A DNA stretch of 64,000 nucleotides, taken from assembly GCA_037951165.1 (NCBI GenBank), contig JBBDHG010000134.1, positions 1,603,501 to 1,667,500 on the forward strand. Reading direction: 5' to 3'. A program made the position numbers and the translations under genes. This document shows, one piece after another, positions 35,708 to 47,558 of this stretch. This DNA is from Lophius americanus. Lineage: Eukaryota; Chordata; Actinopteri; Lophiiformes; Lophiidae. Position 1 is the stretch's first letter. Every line of letters starts with the position of its first letter. The notes beneath the pieces are model-generated. The model made no database searches. It was not told where the DNA came from and saw only the letters and a program-made list of their open reading frames with translations.

Positions 35708-37834
35708 CTGTTGAAGGACAAAAAGGAAATTCATTATAGAAGCATAATATTGATGTTTTTGAAGAAAAAAAACTTATTCTCAAGTCAAACCTTTAGAATT
35801 CCCGAGTCGCAATGGTGATGGCATGTTAAGTCATACATCCCCTTTCCACCAAAACAGTTCCAGGGATGACTGGGAGTCAGTACTTAATTTAGAACCGCTT
35901 CCTTGTTTTTCCACAGCCAAAGAATGGGCTCTTGGCCAGGAAAAATGGTTCCAGAGAGGAGCAAAAACCTTATAGGTCTAGAAACCACAACAGTTTGTCT
36001 GTAGCTGAGGGTGGGATTATAGAAGGGCTGTGTAATGCTGTCAAAAATTAGAATCATGATCACCATTTTACCATTCAATTTGTTATGGACATGAAATATC
36101 ACAAAGTGCCTTGCGTTGTCCATGCGTAATCCACATAGATGTATGTGGGCACTAAAGGATTAACTCTCGACATCTCTAGGACATGAAGGAGTTCAGGAGA
36201 GACAAGAAACTACAACTCTGCTGCATGTGCTACTTGTTAGCTCCCCGGCTTCTCAGCCTATAATACGCTGGAGGCCTGGACCAACTCTGAAGTAGAGTAC
36301 AACCAGGATAACTCCAAAGCCTTTCTAATGATGGGCTCCAGGTGACCAAATGGATGTCTAACATGGTGGAGATTCTACAGCAAGCGCTCTACATAACAAA
36401 CAAACGGCAACAATCCCCCACGTGACAGATACACAATACCTATATGTCTTAACCTTTTAAAAGGTCAGCCATGGCTTGTAAGGGTATGTTAAAACACAAT
36501 TTGGTGGTTTTGCTGCAGTTTATGTTATAAATCAAAGTGCTGTAGAATTGTTGTACTTAAGAAATTAATTTGCATATAAATCTGAATCTTTTTCTAATCA
36601 TGTCTAGCCCTATGTTTAATGTCTGTACTCTGCTTCCAGTTTGCCCGCGTTTGCGATTTTTTTTACGGAAGCTCAAAAATACAGATGAAGCAGCAGTTCC
36701 ACCGGAAAAAATTGGGGATAGTCTAGCCATTATCCAAGCAAGAGATGACAAACATCTACCATCACAACAAAGAAGAAATACCAAGTAAAAAAAAACAACA
36801 AACTGTCCACATTTAGCAATTGCTCCTCACTGCCACCTTTATATCAGGCCTGAGCATTGCAGGTTAAAAGGCAACAGCAGCTCCAGTGTCTCTGACATGA
36901 CGACGAGGCTGTAGTGCCTCTCCAGCCTATGGAAAACCTTAATTAATCTCGGGCTATTCCCCATGTGGAACAAATAAGGTCATAAGTGAACACAGGGCAA
37001 CAATCAGTAAGATATACAAAGTAGCATTGAATTGTATAAATGTAGCCAGTATTTTATACTGGAGGAACCAGCAGTTGGAGGACTTGGAGGTCAAGCGTGA
37101 ATCCGACAGGATGTCCAGAGGGCAGACACCACTCCTGGACTGCTGGTCCTTTACTGGCCCTGTACAATGAACACATGCATCTGGGAATGCCAGAGTCTTC
37201 CTTAGGAAAATCCACATGTGCCAGCGCTGCTGCAGGCACGTCCTGCAACAGCTGTGCGTGCTGGAGCAGGAGGCTTTATGGCTGAGGCTTATTCAATCTG
37301 TCCAGCTAATGTGGCAGGACAGCTGCCTCATGCCTAACCACGCCGGTGTTAGGCCAGAAGGACACGGGAGAATAGAGCCTCTGTAAGACCTCCTGTCACT
37401 TGTGTGCTTATGTAACACTTAATAACCATGGGACTGTTGGGGATAGAGCTCGCAGCCAAGTGTATGAACTGCAGCTAGAACAAATTGATGGATTAATGCC
37501 TTTTTTCTTTTTTTAAATGATTCAAGGTCGTCCTGTACCTTTTTATTTTGTCTCTCTCCCCAGCAACACTTCCCAAAGCGTTCCCAGGCCACGTTTGCAA
37601 CCTCTTCACGATGTGCAAGTTCTTTCCCCATCCCCAAGTTCCAAGCTACCTTGTGAAGGGAGCTCATTTCGGACTCTTGCCGCTGGGCTCTAATTCTTTT
37701 CGTCACTACCCAGGGCACATAACTATATGTGAGAGTTGCAAATTAAAAGCTTTGGCATATGGCTCACCTCTCTCTTCAAACCAATTAACCAATTCCACTG
37801 CCTGTCCATCTCATGGTTCATTTTAGGTCCTTTA

Positions 37835-38115
37835 GTGGGTAGTACAGTTGTCTTACAGCAAGAAGATCTGGGTTCAAATCTGTCTCAGATCTTCAGGCTT
37901 TTCTGTGCAGAGTTTGCATGCTCTCCCTGTTTGTGGGAGGTATTCCCATCAGGTTTCACAGCTTGCATCATCAGTTGAAAAACATGCAATACAGATGAAC
38001 TGGTGACTCTTAATTGCCCGTGGGTGTGAATGGGTTGGACCGGTTATGAACTGCTTCTTGCACAATGTTGACTGGGATTGGCTCTAGAGGAGAGTTAATG
38101 ATTGAATGAATAATT
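37835..38115 (+). mobile_element. SINE-like repeat
   Basis: 'cttacagcaagaagatctgg', 'gttcaaatct' (a good B-box-like match), 'gcagagtttgcatgctctcc' and 'gactcttaattgcccgtggg' follow the same order as at 26290-26620. The 3' part is shortened. Confidence 0.7.
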
Positions 38116-39544
38116 TTCCCTTAAAAGGCGGTAGTGTATTTTCTCTCAATGGTGTTGGTAAATGTGTGAGACTAGTTTCTTAAGTCATAAATGAAAACTG
38201 TCAAAATAAGCCCCCTTTTGCAATGCCTAGAAGATTACTTCAGCCTTGGCCAATCCCTCCACAAAATGTAATCAAAATCTGGTAATATTGCTAAAGTTAT
38301 CTTTTAAACAAATGCCCACTTCTTTTAGGAACAAATCCACCCACTACTTTACAATTTGTGCCACTCACTACCAAGTCAGTATTATTTTGGTGTTAGAAGT
38401 CAATCACCAAGACATTGGGCGCCATCATCTTGTTTCTGTGTCTAATATTTATATGAAATACATTGTGGATTCATCCAACATTGACATTATTCAGTCTGGA
38501 TCAAATAACATTCAAATATTGAGGGTTAATTGCTTAACAAAAGTTTAGATCTTTACACAGACGCTAAAGTTGTTCGACTTCGGACTAAAGTAGAAGGAGT
38601 GAAAATGTCAAGTTATAATTCACCTCTTTGACCCTTCAGCAATGGGAAAGCTCTCAGTTACAGGCAGCAGTAGATCAAACAGAGCCCTGCTGTTTTTCTT
38701 GGCTCTGGTCAAGTGGGAACATTTGTCAGCACCAGGCCAGTGTCACATTGCTGCCTTCTGCATTAACACTCCAGTCTCAACAGTCAGGCTTCTTGCCCAG
38801 ACCATGAGACCAAACTGATAAGGCTATGAGTAGTCTGAATTATAGCATAACTTTGCCATACACAAACATGTGTAGAGTTTCAGCCACAAAACATATTTTC
38901 TGTCCTCACACAACTTACAGCAAGATGGGAGCCAAAAGTCTCATCCATACTGACCTTGACTCTCCATCGACGCAAGCTGATCAATAGCTCATGAGGTCTG
39001 GTTGTGGCAGCGGCCCACCCACTGAGCTGAATTTACAGAAATCAATATCTCTTTACCCAATACACATCTCCCCTGTGCAACGATCTATAACCCCTGCTAC
39101 AGCTGCTCTACTTCCTGACATTCATGGAGACGCACTGAGCCACGCAGAGGGAGCAGTTTCTCCCAGAGTAAACCACACCACTGTGGATGACGGGACACTT
39201 TAGAGAGACACTGTGAATGAGCTTTGAACAGTGAGGTGACTTTGAAAACTGAGTGTGACGCATTTAAAATATGATAAAGCTCTTGAGTCGAGAACCAGGC
39301 AAGTCTATGACCACACAAAGGACTGTTATATTGGATTTCACTGTTCAATTACATTCAGTTAAATGTTGACCTTGATCAAGACGCTTATATTTTAGGATTA
39401 GATATGAGGATAGAACAGATAAAATTTTGGTTTGGATGTAGAGCAGTTTTATTTAAAAACATTTTCAAGAGTATTCACAAAGTCAGCAAAAACTACAGGA
39501 CCAATTTCCCAAAAGTTCAACAGATACATCTGTCTTCCATAACA

Positions 39545-39925
39545 GTTAAATCAATGACAGGCTAAGCCAAATCACACTGATTATATCGTACAATGGTGCC
39601 TGTCAGTGGGTAAGATATATTAAGCAGGATGGGAAACAATTTGTCCAGAAAAATGGACAAGCGTAAGTAATTGAGCGATTTTGACACGGGACGGGTCAAA
39701 TTGTGATGGAAAGACAACTGGGTCAGAGCAGCTCCAGAACTGCAGGTTGGATATCCTGGTCTGCAGTGTTTAATACAGAAAACTGTGTAAGTAGGGACAA
39801 CTAGGGCCCCAGCAACAGAGTCATGAGTGCCTAAGGCTCTCTCTCTCTCTCGCTGGTAGCAGTTGCTGAGAATGTTAATGCCGGTTCTGACAGAAAGGTG
39901 TCAGAACACATAATGCATCTTGACT
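39545..39925 (+). mobile_element. Tc1-like transposon relic
   Basis: The 5' leader ('acaatggtgcctgtcagtgg', 'taagatatattaagcagg') is followed by decayed transposase DNA: 'aaaatggacaagcgtaagta', 'gagcgattttgacacgggac', 'aaattgtgatggaaagacaa', 'ctgggtcagagcagctccag' and 'gaaaggtgtcagaacacata'. These parts encode the N-terminal helix-turn-helix of Tc1 transposases in intact elements. Here they are frameshifted and truncated, with a CT microsatellite (39837-39852) inside. A second copy is at 61402-61800. Confidence 0.75.
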
Positions 39926-40189
39926 TAGAGGGGCACCAATTGCAATTTTCTTTGCTTATAAACAATTTTAATAAAGTCTGACTATTTTTTGTGCACTTGT
40001 GCTCTTATTTTGAAGGATTACAATGGAGGTGACGAGGCTGCTTGGCCTTGGGTAATGTGCATGTATTCTGACTTGTTGAAATGAACGTACCCTCCATACT
40101 TCGAGCCATGCGTTTCTTAAACCAATTGTATGACATTTCGAAGTGAAAATAAAACTTTGTAAGCCTTGTTCAATCCATTATGTGTTGGC

Positions 40190-40740
40190 TTTGTTCAAGG
40201 ACTTCAGGGCTTGTAGCTGGCTCTGAGCTCACAATAGCACAAAGGCCTTCTAACAAGTCACTTGCTATGTTCCTAGGGGTGATTAAATGTGAAGCGTGTG
40301 ATCAAGTTCATTGTGCCAAACGCTTTCGGGGTTTGTCCAATGCAGCTCTTTTTTGTCCTTCATTTTAAAACCATAAATTACAGCAAATATACAGACATGT
40401 GGCTGGCTTGGAACTTCCGCTAGCTTTAGCCACTCTGCTAACGTTAGCTTCTCAACTGCTGTTCCTCGAGGTGATAAAAAATGAAGTGTGCGATTAAGTT
40501 CGATGTGCCAAAAGCTTTCGTGGGTTGTTCTGCCGCAGCTTCTTTTGTCTTTAATTTCAAAACCTTAAATTACAGCATAATAATATACATTCAGCAGGCC
40601 CTTGGCTGGCTCTGAGTTTCCACTAGCTTTAGCTAATGTTAGCTTAACTTATCTTCATCGGGGTGATTAAATTTAAAATTTGTGATTAAGTTTGTTGTGG
40701 CGAACATTTTCGGGGTTGATGAGATTCCCTATTTGGTCCT
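40190..40740 (+). repeat. Three-unit 192-bp tandem repeat
   Basis: 'ggtgattaaatgtgaagcgt' (40278), 'ggtgataaaaaatgaagtgt' (40470) and 'ggtgattaaatttaaaattt' (40662) are exactly 192 bp apart. 'aaaaccataaattacagca' and 'aaaaccttaaattacagca' are also 192 bp apart. Units share 'ggctggctctgag', 'actagctttagc' and 'aagctttcg'. The third unit breaks off near a poly-T tract at 40760. Confidence 0.9.
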
Positions 40741-41119
40741 TACTGGTTAATGGATTTTCTTTTTTTTTTTTTTTTTTGCTAATGAAAGCTACAAGAGTGT
40801 TTATTTTCATGACAGGTCGGACTTCATTTTAGCCAGAAACGTCAGCTAACTTTTGCATGCCTCGTCACCGTTTGTATCATCTCATTCATTATGCTACGCT
40901 CACAAACGTTACTTTACTCATGCAACCAGAAATCACGCCAAAAACCTGCAAACATAAGCCCCTCTCTACAAACGCTTCATATCAACCATGACCAATGTAA
41001 ACACCACTGCTGCTATGAAAAAAATCTATGTAGCGACTGCCCTTGTCTTGAAGTGAATTAAGGTGGACAGACTATCAAAACTGTACAGAAAGCACCAAAA
41101 ACAATTACACTTAATAATG

Positions 41120-42660
41120 ACATGGCAACCAGGACAACTCCTGACATTCTTCTCAACCCGATTCATCTTGCCTGCATCCGCAACATCACCTCTTTTCCAC
41201 ACTCCCAGTTGCACTCAACACTTAACCCCAAGTATTTAAACTTCTGCACCCACCTCACCTCTGATCATTGCATCCTCATAGTTCCACCTGCCTCCCTTTC
41301 ATTCACTGTTATGTATTCTGTTTTGCTGTGACTGACTTTCATTCCTCTTCTCTCCAGTAAATACCTCCACCTCTCAAAGTTTTACTCCACCTGCTCCCTG
41401 CTCTCACAACAGATGAAATTGGCATCCGCGAACATCATAATCAATGGAGACTGGTCTCACTTTTTTTGTAGTTATACCAGTCATATGAGTTCTTTACTAC
41501 AATCCAGAACCATCTCAATGTCTCCTTGAAGTTCACACAACAGCCTTCCTCCCATAGCTTCCAGCATTTTATCCTGGGCTCTACTTTTAGTCTATTCCTC
41601 TTTTGTACCACCAGAGTCATCATGCATGCTACCATTACATGCTGTCTGGCTTCGCTCTCCCGTCATTACCTCGCAGTCTCCAATCTCTTTGCGATTGCAT
41701 CTCCTGAATAGGATGTCCAAGATATAGCTCCTACCTTTGTACTTATATATTTCAAGAAAAGTGAGGAGCCCAGGGCCGTATATATTAACCACAGCCCTTT
41801 CAATCGTTTTTGGAAAATCTACCACCATCTGTCCTTCCACATTCCTATCCTTAACACCATACCTGCCCGTTACCCTCTCATCTCCTCTGTTCCCATCACC
41901 AACATGACCATTGAAGTCTGCTCCATGCACCAGTCACTCACCCAAAGGAATATTCTCCATCAGTTCTTTCAACTAACCCAAGATACACTCATAGTCTTCC
42001 AACCCACAATCAAGCGCTGTCACACCTTAATTTTCTATCTTCAAACTCATCACTCTTTATGACTCTCTTCACATCCGGAACATTCTTCACATGCTCCTTC
42101 TTAAGGGTTACACCTACCACATTTAGCCATCCATCCACACCATGACTCAACAGTTTGCACCCCTTCTGATGCTTCTAGCCTTGCTGCTTTTCCCCCTGAC
42201 TAACCATTCTTGTACATAAATTTTATCTACCTTCCGTCTCTCCATCATATCAGCTAGCTCTCTAGCTTAACCTGTCATCGTGCCCAGATTTAAAGTTCCT
42301 ACTCTCACCCCCACTCTTGCCTTACCTCATGTCTTGCAGTCTCTGGACATGTCTCCCCTTTTTTGAATCTTCTTTTTCTTCGACAAATAGAAGTATAGTT
42401 TCAGTAGGTACCCTGCGGGTTAACAATGCCAATGGCGTTCGTTGTTAAACAGGGTCCAGACCAATCCGGTTTGGAATTCAATTTCATGTTCCACATATTG
42501 GTTTGTCATAGGTTTTACATAGGATGCCCTTCATATCACAACCCTACCCTTAACCAGGCTTAGGGCTGTCACCAGAGGTCCACTGGCTTGTAACCCATTC
42601 GTGGCTGGGTTCTCTAGAGTCCACATTGACCTCGACAATCAATAGTCCAAAACCCACCCC
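41120..42660 (-). mobile_element. RTE-like LINE, internally deleted and decayed
   Basis: In antisense, 41120-41460 matches part of the reverse transcriptase region ('cccaagtatttaaacttctg', 'attcctcttctctccagtaa', 'catccgcgaacatcataatc'). Positions 41480-42330 match the endonuclease region ('catctgtccttccacattcc', 'caccaacatgaccattgaag', 'tccatcatatcagctagctc'). Positions 42380-42660 match the 5' leader ('ggatgcccttcatatcacaa', 'gtccactggcttgtaaccca'). A large block between about 41460 and 41480 is missing compared with intact relatives. All frames are broken, so it is not autonomous. Confidence 0.8.
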
Positions 42661-43612
42661 TGTTCAATTTAAATATCATAAAAACTGTAGACCAGCCACA
42701 AACTTACAAGTATTTTCCAAAAATATAAACAACAAAGAGATGAAATCAAACATGTCAAACGCATAATTCTTTCCACTTGAGCTTAAAAACTTAACCCAGC
42801 AGTTGTTCTCCTTAAAGAGGAGAACAAGATGTAGGAACAGCAACCGGACTAATTGAACAGTGAAGGGCTTCAGAGGTATCTGTGAAAATATTGTCAGTTT
42901 CCTTGCCTTGGGTTATTTTCTACATTGTGATATTGTTCCTGTTGAAACGTGTGTGGCGCCTGCTTATCGTGTCACAGCAGTGCTAGTGTTTGGACAATGC
43001 TGAACTCTTCGTGACTTTCTCAGAGGGGCCAGTCAAGCTCGGTGTTTATGATCCATTCGGTCTATATGTGGCATTTGATTTTGTCCATCTGTGTGCTTGA
43101 GGTGCAAATACCTGCCAGGATGTCTATATGAACATTTCTTTACAATAAAAGAACATTAACCATCAAATTCTTATTCCTTTTTTGATAAAATCACGAGCTG
43201 TGATTTCTGGGAATGCAAATACATGCCTTTATAATAGAATGTGACCCAGATTAAGCCTGCATGAGTGAATAATGCCTGCAGAAACACTTTGAGGTGCGTT
43301 GAGGAAGAACAGACACTGTGGTGTCAACTCCACTGGACGCGTTTGTTTATCCAACACGTTAGGGAGAAACTGCCACAACAGCAGAATATAAATAGGCAAC
43401 GCTAGTGAGTCTGAAGAACCTTGTAGAGCTTCCAGCTGGCATGACTTTTTACGTGGATCACTGGGTACTTGACGTTGATCTTTAAATCGGCACCGCGGCA
43501 ACATAAAACAAATAATGCCACTGGAAATAACTTCACCCACTGATAAATAATCAGTGCTAGATATAAAGATGTTAAACTAGACAGGCACTCCTGAGGTTAA
43601 TATGATACTAAC

Positions 43613-44376
43613 CTGGGTCATTTTAGCCAGGTCCAAAGAAGGCCTCTGTTTGTGTGAGTCAGCTGGTCTTCTGCGCTTCACCCCAATCTTCTTATCATTG
43701 AGGACACACGGCTGTGAGCGGCTACGGGCGAGACCCCCCTGTCCACTACGGCGCTCCAGCTCTGGGGTGGAGTCAGGAGAGCTGGGTGGTGAGGGTCCTC
43801 GAGGCTCAGGGAGGCAGATCTGTTCATGAGAGAGGTAGAGGGGCTGTGCCGGGGTTTCAGCAGACAGGGACATGGAGGACAAGGGTGTCAGGCCAATGAA
43901 GGTAGAGGGTAATGGGAGACGCTGACCAAAGCCGGGCAACTCCGGGGTGTTTGAGCGGACGGGCAAGCTGAAGCTCGAGCTGCGCTGCATGGCCGGGAAG
44001 CCCAGCTGTGCATTCCCAATGCCGCCGCGCTGAACACTGCCTCCACTGTGGCACCTCCTCTTCTCCACCGTCGTCCACACACGGGAACCTTGAGGGCGCC
44101 ATGTAGAACGACCACCACTTAGCTCGTCTGAACAAGACAGGGACCGACATTGCTTCTTGCTCGGGGGTGCGGTAGAGTGCGAGGATGCAGCCTCCTTCAG
44201 GCTGAGGTCTTGCAACAAGTTGGTGATTGTGCTTGAAGTTGAGCCAACGTCCCAATCCCAGTGGGTGGAACTTTTATGCACCTCAGGCAGGACGTCCCAC
44301 AGGCTCTCCAAGCTGGTCCCAACTGGCCTCTGCTGTATGGCACAGCTGTGACCCACCTCATGCCACCGGCTTCTCT
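43613..44376 (-). CDS. fam53b: fam53b, main coding exon (exon 4)
   Basis: A 764-nt exon encoding residues 46-299 plus the last two bases of the split Glu codon 45. The acceptor is 'gatgttttcatgcag' and the donor is CAG|gttagt. Family landmarks: TSLESLWDVLPE at 65-76; PPSKKQCRSLS at 115-125; WRPQGSRVW at 137-145; VEKRRCHSGGSVQR at 148-161; a downstream MQRSSSFSLP block; RSRSQPCVLNDKK at 262-274; a basic nuclear-localisation-like KKIGVKRRR at 273-281; and RPSLDLAKMTQ at 289-299. The repeated Arg/Lys-x-x-Ser motifs suit 14-3-3 binding reported for the family (knowledge, not shown here). Order and spacing match FAM53B better than FAM53A or C. Open frames on the other strand and in other phases over this exon are shadows of its GC-rich coding sequence. 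Confidence 0.96.
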
Positions 44377-47300
44377 CTGCATGAAAACATCAATACATTT
44401 AAATCAAATAAAGTAAAGTAAAAATTGTTCCTATAAGCCTCCTTTGCTTCCGTATCAATGTCCTCCTGAGGTCAGGTAATTGTGACATGGAAGGAATCTC
44501 AACGCTCAAATGTTTTTGCATCAAGTAAATTTGTCACAAGAGTGGAAATTATTTAACTTGAGTCATTGAGACGCAAATTTATGTCAGGCAATTGCATTGC
44601 TCACTGTGAATTTGCGACTACTTGTGGCTTTGCATTCACTTGTGAAAAAAATCACACTGACTAAAATCTGCATTGCGTTTGGTATATAAAAATACCTATG
44701 GCAAGCGCAAGCAATCCTGCACACCCATATTAGCTTGTCTAGTCAATGCCCCACCCCTACACTACTTTTTTTGGAAATTGGTACAGTGACTTTTGATCTG
44801 GATCTTCTCCTGAATTCAAAGTCCCTTCCTGTCTTCCTTTTGACCACTTTATGTTGCAATCTGTTTTACAGTTTCTGTGTAATCCTCCTAATCGTAAGAG
44901 AGCAAAGCTGACACCTCTTTGACTTAGGTTATGAACTTGACCTGTATATAGTTAGTTACTTTCTTATCTTAATGACAAATAAAAAACTAACTGATTAAAT
45001 TTTGTTGCATAGAGGATTAGATCTTGTGTGCAAACTTCTTTCGAAAAACACAACTAAAATAGCTATGAGAAAAAACTTCAGGCATGAGCCTCTAAAACAA
45101 AAACATTTTTGGTGCCAAGTTTCTAGGATCATGAGGTTAAGTTTGGCAACCTCAAAAATGGAAACACCCATGACACTGCCATGGTCTGGGTCTGTGTACT
45201 TTGTATTTTTATGCTACTCACTGCGTTGTATAATTGGCACTAAAAATAAACCCTGTCCTCCGGGCACAGCTTCAGTGTCACAGACTGTATGCACAGCTGA
45301 TTGTGAAAGGAATCTGAACTAAATGTCTAACTGACTCCGTCTCTGCTCTGGCGCAGTTTGATAAAACATCAATAACCCATCATAAACTGATTTTTAGTTC
45401 TGTTTAACAACAATTTGGCGATTGCATGTGGACTGCTTACGTGCCGTAGTTACTAAGGTAGGAAAGCACCTGTTATTACCACAACAGAAACTCTCAAATA
45501 GCAGAATGGGTTACCAAAGAGAACTGGTCAGTCAACTCTGAGATACTAAATGCCAAAGCCACTGCCCACTCCTGGTGTGTAAAAGGTATTTTCTCCTCTG
45601 TTTGATATAAATCCAAAAAATACTATCAAAACTAATGGGTGGCATTAACACCTACTGGTACAGCTGCCTTCTGTGCCAATCTTTAACGCTCCTTGCCAAG
45701 TTATTTTGGGGACAGAACGCTCTCCAATCACAGAAACAAAGACTGTTAAGGCTGTTACTCACACAGCTAGGTAAACTACAGATATGGGTGACAAATGCAG
45801 TTCTATCAAAAGGTTTTAACTTGGGCGCAGCATGTACTCTGTGTTCAGGCACTCAGGAGTGCCATGAGAGTCCTGCCAGCGAGAGCTGCTAACGTGTCGG
45901 CATTAACATAAAATCACTAAGTTAATACAATACAAGCTCCTGAGTATATAACTAGACCTTTGCCGTCTTTCCCGAAAAACAGGGTATACCCCCGAAAGTC
46001 CCCAATCCACTGCGTTGTATTAGGAACCAATCTTATTGAGCATCCATATTAAATTTAACGGTATGTTAAATTTAAAAAAAACAGTGTTTTTCTTAAAGAA
46101 AACTCCCCCTTGACCGCAAAATATGAACTTATAAGAAAAATACTGATACGAGATTGATCTCCTTGAGCCAATTCATTTTCACCGAAGCTGGACTAAATCC
46201 AACCAACAAGTCAGAACTTGTAGATGAAAAATAGTGTAACCAATAAAAAATAAAAAAGTCCACCTAATGTGTTAAATACAAACCTTTACAGTAAAATACT
46301 ATGTATGTACTAACAAGTAAGAAGTTATTCTTACAGAAAAACTGTTCTCAGTAAAAAAGCTCCCCGTTTTGAGTAAAATATGAACTATTAGAGAAAAATA
46401 TAATATGTATATATGTAAGACAAATATTTGCAAGTCCATTCCTTTGCACCAAAATTCGACTAAATTGGACCAAGTCCAGTGTCGGAAAATATTCAACCGA
46501 TCTTTCCCAAAATTGATCCAGTACTTGCATTAAGGTATATGCCGGTACAATATTCCAACTTTTTGGGTATATAATTACAATTGTGTGGAACCCGTCATCG
46601 AAAACTCAGATCTTGTAAAGTGTTAACAGTTCATTTAGTAAAAAAATGTGTTCCTCATTGCATGATAAGAACAGAAATGTCTCAGTAGAAATCCATTAAC
46701 ATTTTAAATCTTGATAGCACCATAGAGTATGAAAGAAACATCGCATTTCTTTTTGTAAGGCTTTCATTCTGACAGAATTTTTGGTTTCTACTTATTTCTA
46801 TCGGAGGATGTTCTGTTCCTTTGTTTGGGACAATGGTGAAGAAAAAAAAGATGTCCCAAGTTATAAAATAAAATCCTGAAAATAAATTACCCTACGTACA
46901 TACATACATACAAGAGCTTATGGCAGTTTCAGGAGAAAAACTAAACTAAAAATTCACCATTCAGTAGATGGAAAATATCATCTTTTGTATTTTACTTCTC
47001 TCTTTCATTTTTATTTTTTTGCTTTCTTTATGTGAAGGAAGGGGTATTTTAAAGTACTTCAACATTCAAAATTCTGAAAATACATTAATATTGATAGTTA
47101 TGATAAAGACCTATGTTGATTTAAAAAAAAGAAGTTATTCACTGAAAGTGGAAAATCTTAATATGCAATATTTTATGACAATTTAAGGAGGCAGAAATGT
47201 ATAACTCCAAAAGGGATGCGAATAAATCTTGATGAAGTGAAGAACAAGGGTTAACTTCAGTGTTTTTTGATGGACAATATGTTAAACTAACTAAAACAAT

Positions 47301-47503
47301 ATTTCATAAATTAAGAAATATTGCTATGAATTATTTGTACCAAGGTAGGACTTCCTTTAATCGCTATGGCGCTAATTTGACATTTTTTACTTTAAAACAT
47401 TTTCAACAAAATTTAAAGTTACCAAAGTACTACTCTGATTAATTACTTTTGATAAGATCCATACCATTCCTACAAGGTGTAAATGTGTATATTGATGACT
47501 CAC
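44377..47503 (-). other. fam53b: fam53b intron 3 (3.1 kb)
   Basis: It is bounded by donor ATGG|gtgagt and acceptor 'ttttcatgcag'. It contains repeat A copy 4 at 45945-46520. Positions 44377-45944 and 46521-47503 show AT-rich sequence with no further exon or RNA that I can support. Confidence 0.9.
45945..46520 (+). repeat. Dispersed repeat 'A', copy 4
   Basis: The leader ('cccaatccactgcgttgtat') and monomers ('gactaaatccaaccaac' at 46191; 'gactaaattggaccaag' at 46458; 'gagtaaaatatgaactatta' at 46374) match the other copies. The two end motifs are 267 bp apart, so one monomer between them is decayed. Confidence 0.7.
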
Positions 47504-47558
47504 CCATGAGTCCACAAGAGAAAAGTGCAGTTCCCTGGCTCATGGTCTGTGCTTGGAA
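47504..47558 (-). CDS. fam53b: fam53b, small coding exon (exon 3, 55 bp)
   Basis: The minus strand reads acceptor 'cttgaacctctgcag', then TTC CAA GCA CAG ACC ATG AGC CAG ... CTC ATG G, then donor gtgagt. It encodes FQAQTMSQGTALFSCGLM (residues 27-44) plus the first base of Glu 45. The Met-Ser-Gln-Gly-x-x-Leu-Phe-Ser-Cys-Gly-x-Met-Glu block is a hallmark of the FAM53B N-terminus. Phases match exon 2 (phase 0) and exon 4 (1+2). At 55 bp it is easily missed by gene finders. An in-frame TGA lies upstream of the acceptor, so reading cannot simply extend into the intron. Met 32 could serve as an internal start if exon 2 were skipped. Confidence 0.93.

Larger units (their letters stand above)
35708..43612 (-). 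other. fam53b: fam53b intron 4 (7.9 kb)
   Basis: It is bounded by a minus-strand donor CAG|gttagt at 43613 and an acceptor at 35707. It contains the SINE-like repeat 37835-38115, the Tc1-like relic 39545-39925, the 192-bp tandem array 40190-40740 and the RTE-like LINE 41120-42660. In 35708-37830, 38116-39544 and 42661-43612 I see no coding or RNA signal. Confidence 0.9.

Noticed and set aside
43602..44421. Several open frames overlapping fam53b exon 4 on both strands
   Set aside because: They are shadows of the GC-rich coding exon; only one frame carries the FAM53 motifs and splice phases.
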